Shown in pieces: positions 1 to 8,840 of a stretch of 45,394 bases of DNA. Origin of the DNA: a virus; IMG/VR virus record IMGVR_UViG_3300033153_004077, positions 1 to 45,394 of that record. One strand, written 5' to 3'. Positions within the stretch are counted from its first letter, which is position 1, and the number at the start of each line of letters is the position of its first letter. The notes beneath the pieces were generated by a model. It saw only the letters and a program-made list of their open reading frames with translations, was not told the DNA's origin and did not search any database. The position numbers and the translations under genes are program-made.

Positions 1-114
1 CAAGAATCAGGTCACGGACGGCGACCGCATGATTATGGCGCTTGGCGCGGCCACCGCAACCGTGAATCAGATTGCGGCTATCGGTATTGCCAGCTTCACG
101 GGTAACACCGCGAG
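1..114. repeat. Terminal direct repeat (circular assembly overlap)
   Basis: Bases 1-114 are identical to 45281-45394, and the reading frame of the split gene continues across the join without a break. This is what an assembler produces from a circular or circularly permuted molecule, so the unique genome length is 45,280 bp. A real short terminal repeat cannot be excluded, but its position inside a coding sequence makes an assembly overlap more likely. Confidence 0.95.
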
Positions 115-202
115 AATTCAGGGTTGGATCGACAGCAATTCGGCTTCAAACAAATCGGCGACGGGTGACAACATTCTCAACGTCTTCCTGTTCGGCGCGT
201 AA
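2..202 (+). CDS. Probable head decoration/stabilisation protein, C-terminal part
   Basis: This is the 3' end of the gene that starts at 44934. The full protein is 182 aa once the 114-base overlap is collapsed. The last residues are NVFLFGA, followed by TAA and then an AAGGAG site for the next gene. It follows the capsid gene directly, where phages often encode a head decoration or stabilising protein. The sequence is rich in Ala, Gly and Thr with no enzyme motif. The function is inferred from position only. Confidence 0.75.
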   Translation, partial: KNQVTDGDRMIMALGAATATVNQIAAIGIASFTGNTARIQGWIDSNSASNKSATGDNILNVFLFGA

Positions 203-211
203 GGAGATTTT

Positions 212-1228
212 ATGTCTGACCGAGATCAAACAAGGGACGACATCGCATTTCTGGAAGTAGACGTAGATGATGACGGCAATCCGATCATCCCGCCGCCTGA
301 AGAATTCGAGGCAGCCAAGAAAAAGGCACAGCTTCGGATGGCGGATATGTGGCGGGAAAACATTTGCAAGAATCAACACTACGTCGCGCCGCGAGGCATA
401 GGGTTTGTTTCAAGCCAGTATGCCGCCGCCCGCCCATACGACCAGATATTACAACGGCTGATACCTACATGGTATCACGTTATCAGAGACCTTCTAAAAG
501 AGCGCAATAGGCGCAAGCTACGGGCTTCCCGTCAGAAGGTAATGATATGCGGAGCCGGTGCATCGTTCTTTGGCGCACTGACCTATATGGACAAGGCGCG
601 TGAACTTGGATGGGATATAATTGCTATTGATCGGGCGAGGCCGCGCTTAATGGAGTGCGGCCTCACTCCCGATTACACCATCTCGCTTGATGCACAGTGG
701 CATGTAAGGCGATGGTTTGACGACCTTCAGGAATCGGAAAAGGTATTTCTCAGCTTGCAGTCGCACCCCGATCTTGTGAAGCTCGTTGACGAAAGTGCCG
801 CTGAACTGTTCATGTACTCGACGACGGGGGAAGAAGGGTATGGTAAGTTTATCACGGAGAAATTCGGGCCTGAGATAATAGTCCCATTCGCGTATCTTAT
901 TTGTACCACGACGGCATTATTTATCGCTATCGAAATGGGATACAGGGACATTGCAACCATCGGCACTGAATTGGGGTGGACACATGAGAACCACATCGAG
1001 GAAATGTACAAAAGCAGAGCGGTTCAAGACGAGAGTGGTTTCTGGACAATGAAGGTATTTCAGGACGCGGCGGCTGGTTTTCAGCAGATAGCAGGGATGC
1101 TTGAAGCGAGCAATGAGTTCTACAAGGACTGGAAGGTATATAAGCCGCGCCGTTTGGTTGATTGTAGCGGCGGCATAGACAAGGGTTATCCCTATATGCC
1201 GATACACGAACTTTTAGAAAGGGAGTGA
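212..1228 (+). CDS. DUF115 / MptE-like (motility-associated glycosyltransferase-like) protein
   Basis: This 338-aa protein has an acidic N-terminus (about 1-40) and a Rossmann-like core. Seen are VMICGAGASFF (about 110-120), then IIAIDRARPRLMECGLTPDY (about 136-155), SLDAQ (about 158-162), a SHPDLV segment (about 184-189) and a later GTELGWTHEN motif. This order matches the DUF115 family, which includes 6-hydroxymethylpterin diphosphokinase MptE-like proteins and Maf flagellin-glycosylation factors. ATG 212 follows AAGGAG at good spacing. It lies between the head genes and a set of secreted-type proteins. An enzymatic role in glycosylating a virion or surface protein is inference. The family call is fairly firm; the activity is not. 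Confidence 0.7.
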   Translation: MSDRDQTRDDIAFLEVDVDDDGNPIIPPPEEFEAAKKKAQLRMADMWRENICKNQHYVAPRGIGFVSSQYAAARPYDQILQRLIPTWYHVIRDLLKERNRRKLRASRQKVMICGAGASFFGALTYMDKARELGWDIIAIDRARPRLMECGLTPDYTISLDAQWHVRRWFDDLQESEKVFLSLQSHPDLVKLVDESAAELFMYSTTGEEGYGKFITEKFGPEIIVPFAYLICTTTALFIAIEMGYRDIATIGTELGWTHENHIEEMYKSRAVQDESGFWTMKVFQDAAAGFQQIAGMLEASNEFYKDWKVYKPRRLVDCSGGIDKGYPYMPIHELLERE

Positions 1229-1233
1229 AAGCA

Positions 1234-1494
1234 ATGGCATGGAGTGAAGATTTAATCCACGAAAAAATTGATTATCCCGGCCACAAGAGAATTTACAAGA
1301 TGGAGCCGGATAGTGCTGGGCACACGCTTGAGGACGATGTGTGGAGCGTTGTCTACGAGGCCAACGTGATTGACAACACAACGACATCGGGTGTCATCGA
1401 CGTTATATGGGATGGCTCCGACGTTAAGATAGCTGGGGCGACTGGCTCCGGGACGATTTATCTCGTTGTGCGCGGCGAGTATACGGTCAATTAA
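1234..1494 (+). CDS. Small virion-region protein
   Basis: An 86-aa protein. The C-terminal half is beta-rich (VIWDGSDVKIAGATGSGTIY region) and ends REYTVN-like with an aromatic turn. The chosen ATG has a GGGAG site 8 nt upstream. An in-frame GTG at 1225 overlaps the preceding stop and is an alternative start. Its place in the structural operon suggests a minor head or tail component. The family is not recognised. Confidence 0.7.
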   Translation: MAWSEDLIHEKIDYPGHKRIYKMEPDSAGHTLEDDVWSVVYEANVIDNTTTSGVIDVIWDGSDVKIAGATGSGTIYLVVRGEYTVN

Positions 1495-1518
1495 CTACTG
1501 AACTGGAAGGGGTACACC

Positions 1519-2016
1519 ATGAAAAAGCACACATTGTCCCTTGTTATTGTGCTGTTTCTGTTTGCCGCGATGTGCGTATTCAGCCGCGTGGCATTATCCA
1601 TATCGGATGATGAGGCATCAGAGACAGGTGATAACGGGCAAAAGACATTAACAATTATTGACAAGGGAACCGGGTATCGGTTCAACTGGCGCGGCGATGG
1701 CGATACTGGTGCCGGATATGTTGACGGCATAGGATCTTCATCGTGTGATACGATTGAGATATTGAAGGCCACTGTGGCAGGTACGGCTACCGAAGCCGTG
1801 GCGTTTACGGCGACCGCCTCGTGGTTTGTTGTCACCGCACAGAGTACCAATCCCGATGTTGTATGGCATTTACCGGGGACTACAGACCCCACGGCTCTGA
1901 CTGGCGTTGAATCGCTACAGGGCGGCAGTTCTGGTTATCCGGCGCGTGGTAACGCTGTGACGTTTTACAATCCCGATGCGGCACAGGCGACCATGACAGT
2001 AAGGGTGTGTTATTAA
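1519..2016 (+). CDS. Secreted-type protein with Sec signal peptide
   Basis: A 165-aa protein. It begins with KK, a long hydrophobic core (about residues 6-25) and a plausible signal peptidase I site, ALS before ISDDE. The mature part is Thr/Ala/Gly-rich and probably beta-structured, with cysteines near the middle (SSSCDT) and the end (VRVCY). SD GGAAGGGG lies upstream. It is the first of three adjacent genes with signal peptides. A role as a periplasmic or virion-associated protein is inferred. No family is recognised. Confidence 0.75.
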   Translation: MKKHTLSLVIVLFLFAAMCVFSRVALSISDDEASETGDNGQKTLTIIDKGTGYRFNWRGDGDTGAGYVDGIGSSSCDTIEILKATVAGTATEAVAFTATASWFVVTAQSTNPDVVWHLPGTTDPTALTGVESLQGGSSGYPARGNAVTFYNPDAAQATMTVRVCY

Positions 2017-2042
2017 AACAGGTAATTACAGGAGGCAGACTA

Positions 2043-4565
2043 ATGAAGTTCATTCAGAAGATAAAGATACTGCTCATTGCAGTATTATTCGGGTTATGCG
2101 CGGGTCGAGCGGCAGTAGCGCAACTTTGCGTGGGGGATGATAACCCTTGGTCTGTCGCCTTGTTCACGAATCAGGAGACATATACCGGCGACTGGAACGG
2201 CAGTCTCGGCTACTTTACGTTGTTCGGCGGACGCGATACCACGAATGATTTGAGGCTATGCGATAACGAGACAGACACGTGGGCGTGTATCCTGTTCAAT
2301 GGACTCGGCTCCATTGATGCCAGTGGAACCGTGACGTTCAATTATGGCGGGGCGCAGATAGCTGACATTGATTCAAGCGGAAATCTTAATGCGACTGCGA
2401 CCATAACATCTGTGACCGGCGATATTGTGTCCACCGCTGGCGATGTTACCGTTGCCATTGATAACTATGTTAAATTCGGCACGGCTTCACTGAGATTGCA
2501 TCTCGATACGAACCAGTTTCTTGAATATAGCGGTGATCGAATAAGGTTGCTCGGCGGCACACATGGATACGTTTCCGGCGGCGACACCAACACAGACAAC
2601 CTCACAGTTTCGGCAAATTCAGCTTACGCATATCCCAAAATATATTACAGTGGACACCACGGCATAAGTGCCTATGTTGATACCAATGAGGATTTCCAGA
2701 TACTTGAGACCGGAACATGGGTAATGAAGTTTAACAAAGACGGCTCAATATACAGGTCGGGTGCCACTGTGCTTGACGCTATGGAATTCAGGGCTGACAC
2801 GGTAGCCACCGGAAGCATACTGGTGGCCTCTGGAACCACGTCTTTGACGACAGGCTGTATATATGAGGGTGTGATAAATAACGACAGGAAATTCTGCGTA
2901 GACGAGGACGGGGACATTTACGCGAGTGGTTCGGTTGTCGTTGCTTCTCTGAATGCCGACAACGCCACGATAACGTACAGCATAAATGCCGGTGTCGATA
3001 TAATTGCCGGTAGAGATGCGCTGATAACCAGAAATGTTGTGGCCACCGGGTCGATCACAGCTACCGGATCGGTTACGGCGGGTGGCAATACTACGAACTG
3101 CGTATTGAGCGCAGCCGGGGCGATTGACTGCGATGCAGACATAACAACGGATACTGACTTTAACGGCGTGAACGCTGATCTGAGCGGTTACGCCAGTGCA
3201 ACCAATCTGTTTATCAGCAATGTGCCGATGATAGATAGTGCGTGGAACCTGTTTGCAACGAGCGGAACATTCACCGGAGATATTACAGGAGCTTCGTTGG
3301 ATGTTGTAAATGCGGCGACTGCATCCTATGTCGCGGCTGACGATGGTTCAGCCACCAGCACGTTCGCAGGTGACGTTGAAATTACAGGAACGCTTGTCGG
3401 CGGGAGTCCATTGAAGATAGACGGCGGAATAACCGGCGATGGTGGTAATTGGTCATTTGCGGAAAGCGGAAACGCCACGGCCACTGACCTTGAACTAACC
3501 GATGATTTGTATCTCACAGATGGTACGAGCGTTATCTATATGGATTCCGCTACAGACGAAGCCACATTCGCATACGCATCACCGACAGTGACGATCAGCA
3601 GCACGACAGGGAATGTCAATCTCACGATAGACGGCACATTCACTGGCGACGGCTCAGGGCTGACGGGGCTTTCGGCGGACACACTTCAGGAAGTCATCGA
3701 CGCGGGCAACACATTCGCCACCACCACGGGCATCGGCAACGGTATTGAAATAAGCGGCACTGTAACCGGGGCTGGCCATGGCAATATAATATTTGCGTCC
3801 GCCACCATGACGGGACACGCCGATAACCGATTAATGGAACTCAACGCAACCGGCACGGCGGGCTATGCACTTGGAATTAATGTGGGCGCAGACGCAACCG
3901 GCGTCGGGGCACTGAGAATTACGTCTGGCGGAACAGGCTACCCGGTTCACATACAGAGTACCGATGCGGCTCTTACCGTACCGACGGTACAGATTATCAG
4001 CAATGCTGGTACCCTCGCCGCTGGATATGGCGCACTGGATGTCACTTACACCGGGAATGATACCGGTCTCAGCGTACATACCTCTGGAGCTGGCACACAA
4101 AAAGCGTCGGTACATGTCACGGCTGTAAATGCCTTACAGAACAATTCAATAGTAAAGGTTGAAACGAATTCCACTCAAGCAAACACGGCGGCGTTTCAGG
4201 GTATCTCTACCGGCGCATCAGGCTATGTGTTCCGTGCAGAAAAGAGCGCGGCAGGCGTGTTATATTCCGGCAATCACACCGGAACGGGTAATCTCGTAAC
4301 CTTGACGGATGCTGGCGCGGCAGCTTACAGCGTGTCAAATACGGGCGTTATGACCGCGACCGGATCGGTAATATCACCCGGCGGGACAACAGTACTCACG
4401 GTTGACTCTGGCGGCTTGTCAGCAACGGGTACGCTCACGATGGCAGAAATGGCAACGCCGTCAACGCCAGTCCCGGATCAGGCGGTGATCTGGCTCGATA
4501 CGAACGGGAGCCTGATGATACGCTTCGACAGCGGCGCGACGAACACGATAGCGGTTTATCAGTAA
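2043..4565 (+). CDS. Tail fibre-like repetitive protein with signal peptide
   Basis: The start was set at ATG 2043 (840 aa) because GGAGG lies 8 nt upstream; an in-frame TTG lies 36 nt earlier. Residues 1-26 form a clear Sec signal (KIKILLIAVLFGLCAGRAAV) with a textbook AVA cleavage site before QLCVGDD. The rest is a long Gly/Ser/Thr/Ala-rich beta-repeat protein with recurring TATGSV, GDVEITGTL and GDGSGLTGL-type units, as in trimeric phage fibres and beta-helix adhesins. The C-terminus (QAVIWLDTNGSLMIRFDSG) resembles fibre tips. No S74 peptidase/chaperone signature was seen. A signal peptide on a fibre is unusual because virion proteins normally assemble in the cytoplasm. Confidence 0.8.
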   Translation: MKFIQKIKILLIAVLFGLCAGRAAVAQLCVGDDNPWSVALFTNQETYTGDWNGSLGYFTLFGGRDTTNDLRLCDNETDTWACILFNGLGSIDASGTVTFNYGGAQIADIDSSGNLNATATITSVTGDIVSTAGDVTVAIDNYVKFGTASLRLHLDTNQFLEYSGDRIRLLGGTHGYVSGGDTNTDNLTVSANSAYAYPKIYYSGHHGISAYVDTNEDFQILETGTWVMKFNKDGSIYRSGATVLDAMEFRADTVATGSILVASGTTSLTTGCIYEGVINNDRKFCVDEDGDIYASGSVVVASLNADNATITYSINAGVDIIAGRDALITRNVVATGSITATGSVTAGGNTTNCVLSAAGAIDCDADITTDTDFNGVNADLSGYASATNLFISNVPMIDSAWNLFATSGTFTGDITGASLDVVNAATASYVAADDGSATSTFAGDVEITGTLVGGSPLKIDGGITGDGGNWSFAESGNATATDLELTDDLYLTDGTSVIYMDSATDEATFAYASPTVTISSTTGNVNLTIDGTFTGDGSGLTGLSADTLQEVIDAGNTFATTTGIGNGIEISGTVTGAGHGNIIFASATMTGHADNRLMELNATGTAGYALGINVGADATGVGALRITSGGTGYPVHIQSTDAALTVPTVQIISNAGTLAAGYGALDVTYTGNDTGLSVHTSGAGTQKASVHVTAVNALQNNSIVKVETNSTQANTAAFQGISTGASGYVFRAEKSAAGVLYSGNHTGTGNLVTLTDAGAAAYSVSNTGVMTATGSVISPGGTTVLTVDSGGLSATGTLTMAEMATPSTPVPDQAVIWLDTNGSLMIRFDSGATNTIAVYQ

Positions 4566-4579
4566 GGGGGGACAGATTA

Positions 4580-5224
4580 ATGAAGAAAATTCTTTCATTG
4601 GTGATCGGTGCCATATTCGTTTGTGCCGTATCGTTTGCATCGGTAACAACGTATCTGGACAATGCTGAAATACAGGACACGCTTACATTCGACAGCGCGG
4701 CAGTAGTCCAGCGAACGAAAACCTTCACGTTTAATTTTGAAAAGATACAGGGGCAGGAGGGGATACCGACCCGCGTTGAGCAGGGCTTGTTTCAGGGCTA
4801 CAGCTTGCCGGTGTTCGCCGCTGACAACGAGGAGTTGCTGTCCTGTGACTGTATGCCCAGCGATTGGGACGGCGTTACCGACCCGGTATTCGCAATCGGC
4901 GGATGGCTGTCCGGCATAGAAGACACGAAGAAGTTCAACATGCAGATGGAGTTCGAGACATACGACATTGTAAATAATGCCGTAGTTCCGGCCACAACGA
5001 ACGCATATCCCGTTGAAACGGATACGGGTGATGCGGCACAGTTCAAGTCATTCTTCGTCTTGTTTACCGTTGACGCTTCAGACATCGGGCTTGCGGCGGG
5101 GCAACCGCTCGGCTTCCGCATCAGGCGTATAGCGGCTTCGGAAGATGAAATCGACGGCGAGTTCGTCGTCGAGGGTTGCCAGATGATTTATTACGCGAAT
5201 AAGATTGGAACAAAATTACCGTAA
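4580..5224 (+). CDS. Secreted-type structural protein with signal peptide
   Basis: A 214-aa protein, third in the run with a Sec signal: MKKILSLVIGAIFVCAVSFA, with likely cleavage near SFA/SVT. The mature domain looks like a compact beta-sandwich with a CDC pair and a late single Cys (VEGCQ). It starts 12 nt after the fibre stop behind GGGGGG, so it is probably translated together with the fibre. It could cap or anchor the fibre; this is inference from adjacency. The family is not recognised. Confidence 0.75.
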   Translation: MKKILSLVIGAIFVCAVSFASVTTYLDNAEIQDTLTFDSAAVVQRTKTFTFNFEKIQGQEGIPTRVEQGLFQGYSLPVFAADNEELLSCDCMPSDWDGVTDPVFAIGGWLSGIEDTKKFNMQMEFETYDIVNNAVVPATTNAYPVETDTGDAAQFKSFFVLFTVDASDIGLAAGQPLGFRIRRIAASEDEIDGEFVVEGCQMIYYANKIGTKLP

Positions 5225-5237
5225 AGGGGGTGACAAC

Positions 5238-5414
5238 ATGGGAGCGGTACACTTAGCAATGGAAAGTGGACACAAAAAGGTTAAGGTCGGCGACGCGGAA
5301 AAGATCGACAACGTGGTATCGGTTACGTCCGCTGGCGTAACGGCGAACGGCGACCAGCTTTTAAGGATAGTTTGCATCGGCACCATCGACGCGGATTTCA
5401 CACTGGTTCCGTAA
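5238..5414 (+). CDS. Small structural-region protein
   Basis: A 58-aa protein with ATG chosen behind AAGGGGG. The sequence is beta-rich (KVKVGDAEKIDNVVSVTSAG) with no Cys pairs, signal or membrane segment. It lies between the signal-peptide protein and the tail adaptor and may be a small head-tail or decoration protein. Function unknown. Confidence 0.65.
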   Translation: MGAVHLAMESGHKKVKVGDAEKIDNVVSVTSAGVTANGDQLLRIVCIGTIDADFTLVP

Positions 5415-5444
5415 GCAATCAATCCGGCGCAAGGGAGACATATC

Positions 5445-6410
5445 ATGCTGTGGAGTGACGTTGTTGACCTCGTAGAAGATTACCTTGCTGAAAGCGCGGC
5501 TGGTACGACTAACTTCTTCAAAGAGGATAAAATAAGATTATGGGCGGCGCTCGCACAGTTGAAGGTCACGCGGGAAGTCGAATGTCTTTCCTATGATGAG
5601 AAAGACGGCTACGAGATCGACCTTGTTGCCGACCAGATTTATTATGACCTACCCGAAGATGCGCTTACTGTCACGAGGGTACAGTATGACGATACGACCA
5701 CGCTGATACCGATGGTGGGGCGACCGCAAGCATTGCCCTTCGATACGGGTCAGCCTACGCACTGGTGGATACAGACGCGGCGCAAGATAGGGATATGGCC
5801 TACGGAGTCAGCGGCCAGCAAAAAGATATATATATTCGGGAAACGATTAGCCCCGACATGCGCGTTTAATATCTTTGAAGATAACGCGGATTCCACGGCT
5901 GCCACGTTTTTAACCTCACAGCGGACTGGCCGATTCACCATAACGATAACTGGCGGTGTTAACGCGGGAACGTACACCGTTGACATTACCGCTGCCGCGT
6001 ATGACACGATAGGCGAACTGGTGACGCGAATTAACGCGCTGTCCGTTGGCATTGTTGCACAAAGAAATGCGCTGTGTCCGTCGCTTAAGCCTTGTGACAC
6101 GATTGAAACGATAGTTGGCGTTAACATCAAGGACACAAACCGGCGTGTCTATTTTGATCCAGAGATAGATGATGACATGCTGACGGAGATAGTGGTGGAA
6201 TCGGTACTGGCGAAACAGCGTGAGAAGGACAGGGACAAACAGGGCGGCGAGATACACAGGCGGAACGCGGAGATAGGGCTTGAGCGGAGCCGCGTGGCAT
6301 GGCAGCGTCGGCGCATAGCAGCGGGTAACTTCAGGAAGGGCAACGTGCAGGGCGGCGGTGGCGCAGGAGCCGGATATATTACCGATGGAAGGGGTTATTA
6401 CGTTTACTGA
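5445..6410 (+). CDS. Head-tail connector / tail adaptor-like protein
   Basis: A 321-aa protein. The N-terminal helical part (WSDVVDLVEDYL, RLWAALAQLKV) and a beta segment (VADQIYYDLPEDALTVTRVQYD) fit the connector or adaptor proteins of short-tailed phages that sit below the portal. Residues about 161-200 hold a segment like the flagellin hook IN motif (GRFTITITGG, then TYTVDITAAAYDTIGELVTRIN). The C-terminus is a charged helix followed by a Gly-rich tail. It overlaps the next gene by one base and is probably coupled to the 522-aa hub protein. The role is assigned by position and fold-like features. Confidence 0.6.
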   Translation: MLWSDVVDLVEDYLAESAAGTTNFFKEDKIRLWAALAQLKVTREVECLSYDEKDGYEIDLVADQIYYDLPEDALTVTRVQYDDTTTLIPMVGRPQALPFDTGQPTHWWIQTRRKIGIWPTESAASKKIYIFGKRLAPTCAFNIFEDNADSTAATFLTSQRTGRFTITITGGVNAGTYTVDITAAAYDTIGELVTRINALSVGIVAQRNALCPSLKPCDTIETIVGVNIKDTNRRVYFDPEIDDDMLTEIVVESVLAKQREKDRDKQGGEIHRRNAEIGLERSRVAWQRRRIAAGNFRKGNVQGGGGAGAGYITDGRGYYVY

Positions 6411-7978
6411 TGTCAAACGGAACGGTATATAAATATAAGTATTTCAATTCCTTTGCGGGCGGCCTTGACGTTGCGAGTTCGCCATTGGAGCTTGCGGACA
6501 ACCAGATGCAGATTGCATTGAACGGGTATCTCACACGGAAGGGTGCGTTCAGGAAGCGTAGCGGATATAAGAAGGACATAGCCGCCGCGATTGGAACAGA
6601 TGTCGTGGGTGTTGTGAATGTATTCAGGTATTACACCGGCAGCAGTTCATACACGATGATCGCGGCACAGACAGCAAGCAAGATAAGAATATTTTATCAG
6701 GATGGCGCGGCCTACACGGAATTGACAGGCGGGGCGGATTTCGTATGGGGAACGGACATACAGTTTGTGGCGTATCAGGATTATCTATTTATCTGTGATG
6801 GTACTAACTTCCAGTATTGGGATGGATCGGCGGCAAATAAGGCCGACTGTGTCTTCAGCACAGACACAGGGTACATTGCCAGCCTCACGCCGCGTTTGTT
6901 GACTGTGGTGGACGACAGGCTGTTTGTGGTGGATTCCAGCAATGATGATGTGATTTACTTCAGCGACTTCGGCGCATGGAATACAGACCCCGGTACAGAT
7001 TTACTGTTTAAGGACGTTAATACCCTGCCGATACCGGAACGCAATTCAGACCTGAAGGGCATACGATCATGGACGATGTACGGGAATAATGATGAGTTGA
7101 TGATTAAGCGGGAGAACGGTCTGTGGACAATGCTTGGCAAGGATGAGGATGATTATGTGTTGGTGAAGATGAGCGATGAGGCAGGCGGGGTATCGGCCTA
7201 TGGATACCGTGCTTCCGATTACGGGACAATAGTTTTTGTCGGAAACGACATGATATACGAGATTTCAGACACCGCGTTTCCGCCTATAGGTACGCCAATA
7301 AAGCCGTTGATAGCCGGGAAAGACCTGACGCGTTCATGGTGTGTATATGACAAGGCGCACGAACTGATACTGATTTCATGCGGGGATGTGACGCTGTGCT
7401 GGAACTTGGTGACGCGATCATGGACTGAAATGGATATAAATTTCACCTGTGCGTGCCGATATACCGCGTCTGAAGATCATAACAAAGTTGTATTCGGATT
7501 TAATGATTCGCCGTACCTGTGGCATTACAGCGGGGTTGCGGACGCGGCTGACGCGGACGGCACAGGCGGAAATGATATTAAGAGACGGCTCAAAACAAAA
7601 CTGGTAGACTTGTATGAATTTGGTGTAACCAAGTTTCTGCGTGGCGTGAAAACCATGTCGGATTCAGAAACGGCAACCCCATTTGAAATGACGGTGTTTG
7701 TGAACGACCATATCAAGCCGCCGCGAACCGATACGCACACAGTCACAGTTACATATTATGGGAAACTGTGGGGCGTTGACGATGCTTCAGAAGATGACCA
7801 TGACATGATATGGGATGACGATGAATGGGCGGGCGACGAAGTATCATTAAGCTCCACGGTTCTCGGAGATAACCTTACGGCGAATCACTTTGATGTGCTG
7901 ATTGAATCGGAAGACAAGCTTGAGTCAACCATCTATGGAATAGGCGTAGAATACACCGAGTTGGCAACAAGGAGATAA
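6410..7978 (+). CDS. Tail hub / stabilisation protein (P22 gp10-like role)
   Basis: A 522-aa protein. The N-terminus (FAGGLDVASSPLELADNQMQ, then NGYLTRKGAFRKRSGY) is the hallmark of the beta-propeller-type tail hub or DNA-stabilisation proteins of short-tailed phages. Repeating blade-like segments follow (DYLFICDGTNFQYWD, DDRLFVVDSSNDDVIYFSDF). The length is normal for the family. It follows the adaptor and precedes tail and ejection genes, the usual order. No catalytic motif is expected or seen. Confidence 0.75.
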   Translation: MSNGTVYKYKYFNSFAGGLDVASSPLELADNQMQIALNGYLTRKGAFRKRSGYKKDIAAAIGTDVVGVVNVFRYYTGSSSYTMIAAQTASKIRIFYQDGAAYTELTGGADFVWGTDIQFVAYQDYLFICDGTNFQYWDGSAANKADCVFSTDTGYIASLTPRLLTVVDDRLFVVDSSNDDVIYFSDFGAWNTDPGTDLLFKDVNTLPIPERNSDLKGIRSWTMYGNNDELMIKRENGLWTMLGKDEDDYVLVKMSDEAGGVSAYGYRASDYGTIVFVGNDMIYEISDTAFPPIGTPIKPLIAGKDLTRSWCVYDKAHELILISCGDVTLCWNLVTRSWTEMDINFTCACRYTASEDHNKVVFGFNDSPYLWHYSGVADAADADGTGGNDIKRRLKTKLVDLYEFGVTKFLRGVKTMSDSETATPFEMTVFVNDHIKPPRTDTHTVTVTYYGKLWGVDDASEDDHDMIWDDDEWAGDEVSLSSTVLGDNLTANHFDVLIESEDKLESTIYGIGVEYTELATRR

Positions 7979-7980
7979 TC

Positions 7981-8829
7981 ATGGCATTTACAGTCCCGAA
8001 TACATTTGTTGCTCGAACAAAAGCAAAGGCAGCAAAGGTTAATGAAAACTTTACTGCATTTAAGGCAAAATTCGGCAGCAACACGGCTCTGGTGGGGTCA
8101 GAGGACTTGCGCGATGTCGCGCTTATTAACAACACGAAGCACGGCAATCTCGGTACTGCTGCCGCTGATACATACAAGCATGATGCAGATGAGATAGGCG
8201 TTGTCGATGCAGACGCCCACTTTTTAGCACAACCTACCAATACGGAATTGGCCTTAAAGCAATTGGCGGTTGCAGTAGGCATGGCAAGCGGTGTCGCGAC
8301 TGGCGGCGCAGTTAATGCAAAGTACGGCGTTATAGCGGTGCGTGGTGTGGCCACCACGGGGGTTCTTACCGATTTCAGCGGTGGCGGAACACAGGCATTC
8401 AATATCGCAACCGCCAGTGGCGAGATATATGGATACATGGATACAAATTCAGATGAAGCCGCTGCTTTGACGTCATTCCTGTATGGATTACAGGTGAATA
8501 TTTCCAGCGATCTTGTAGTCGAATGGAAAGTAAACGCATTAAGCACGGTGAGCGCAGCGGCATTGTGGATATATGTGAACGGAACAAAGGAATTTACCGT
8601 TACGACCGATGGCGACGGAGAAGTCACAAGCATAGCGAATGATGGGAGCGGTTCATCGAGCGTTGCCAGCGGCGTAGGCACCATGACGCTTACCATTACA
8701 GCGGCAGATGACATTGAGATTGAATACATATCAAAGGGTCGAGCAAATGGTATTTATATCATGTCGCTTACATCCCTGTTTCTTGACGATGCAAAGGTTT
8801 CAAAAATACGACCTTATCGGCAATATTAA
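7981..8829 (+). CDS. Tail protein, fibre-attachment type
   Basis: A 282-aa protein. The start (MAFTVPNTFVARTKAKAAKVNENFTAFKA in segments) has the pattern seen at the N-termini of many short-tail proteins: a hydrophobic-Pro-Asn stretch, then VNENF. The middle and C-terminal parts are beta-rich and Ala/Thr-rich. It lies 2 nt after the hub gene. A structural role is likely; the exact part is unknown. Confidence 0.6.
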   Translation: MAFTVPNTFVARTKAKAAKVNENFTAFKAKFGSNTALVGSEDLRDVALINNTKHGNLGTAAADTYKHDADEIGVVDADAHFLAQPTNTELALKQLAVAVGMASGVATGGAVNAKYGVIAVRGVATTGVLTDFSGGGTQAFNIATASGEIYGYMDTNSDEAAALTSFLYGLQVNISSDLVVEWKVNALSTVSAAALWIYVNGTKEFTVTTDGDGEVTSIANDGSGSSSVASGVGTMTLTITAADDIEIEYISKGRANGIYIMSLTSLFLDDAKVSKIRPYRQY

Positions 8830-8840
8830 GGAGGCATATC

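Noticed and set aside
7875-8729. Long - strand ORF (284 aa)
   Set aside because: Shadow of the hub and tail genes; Ser/Val/Ala-rich with no SD or operon context.
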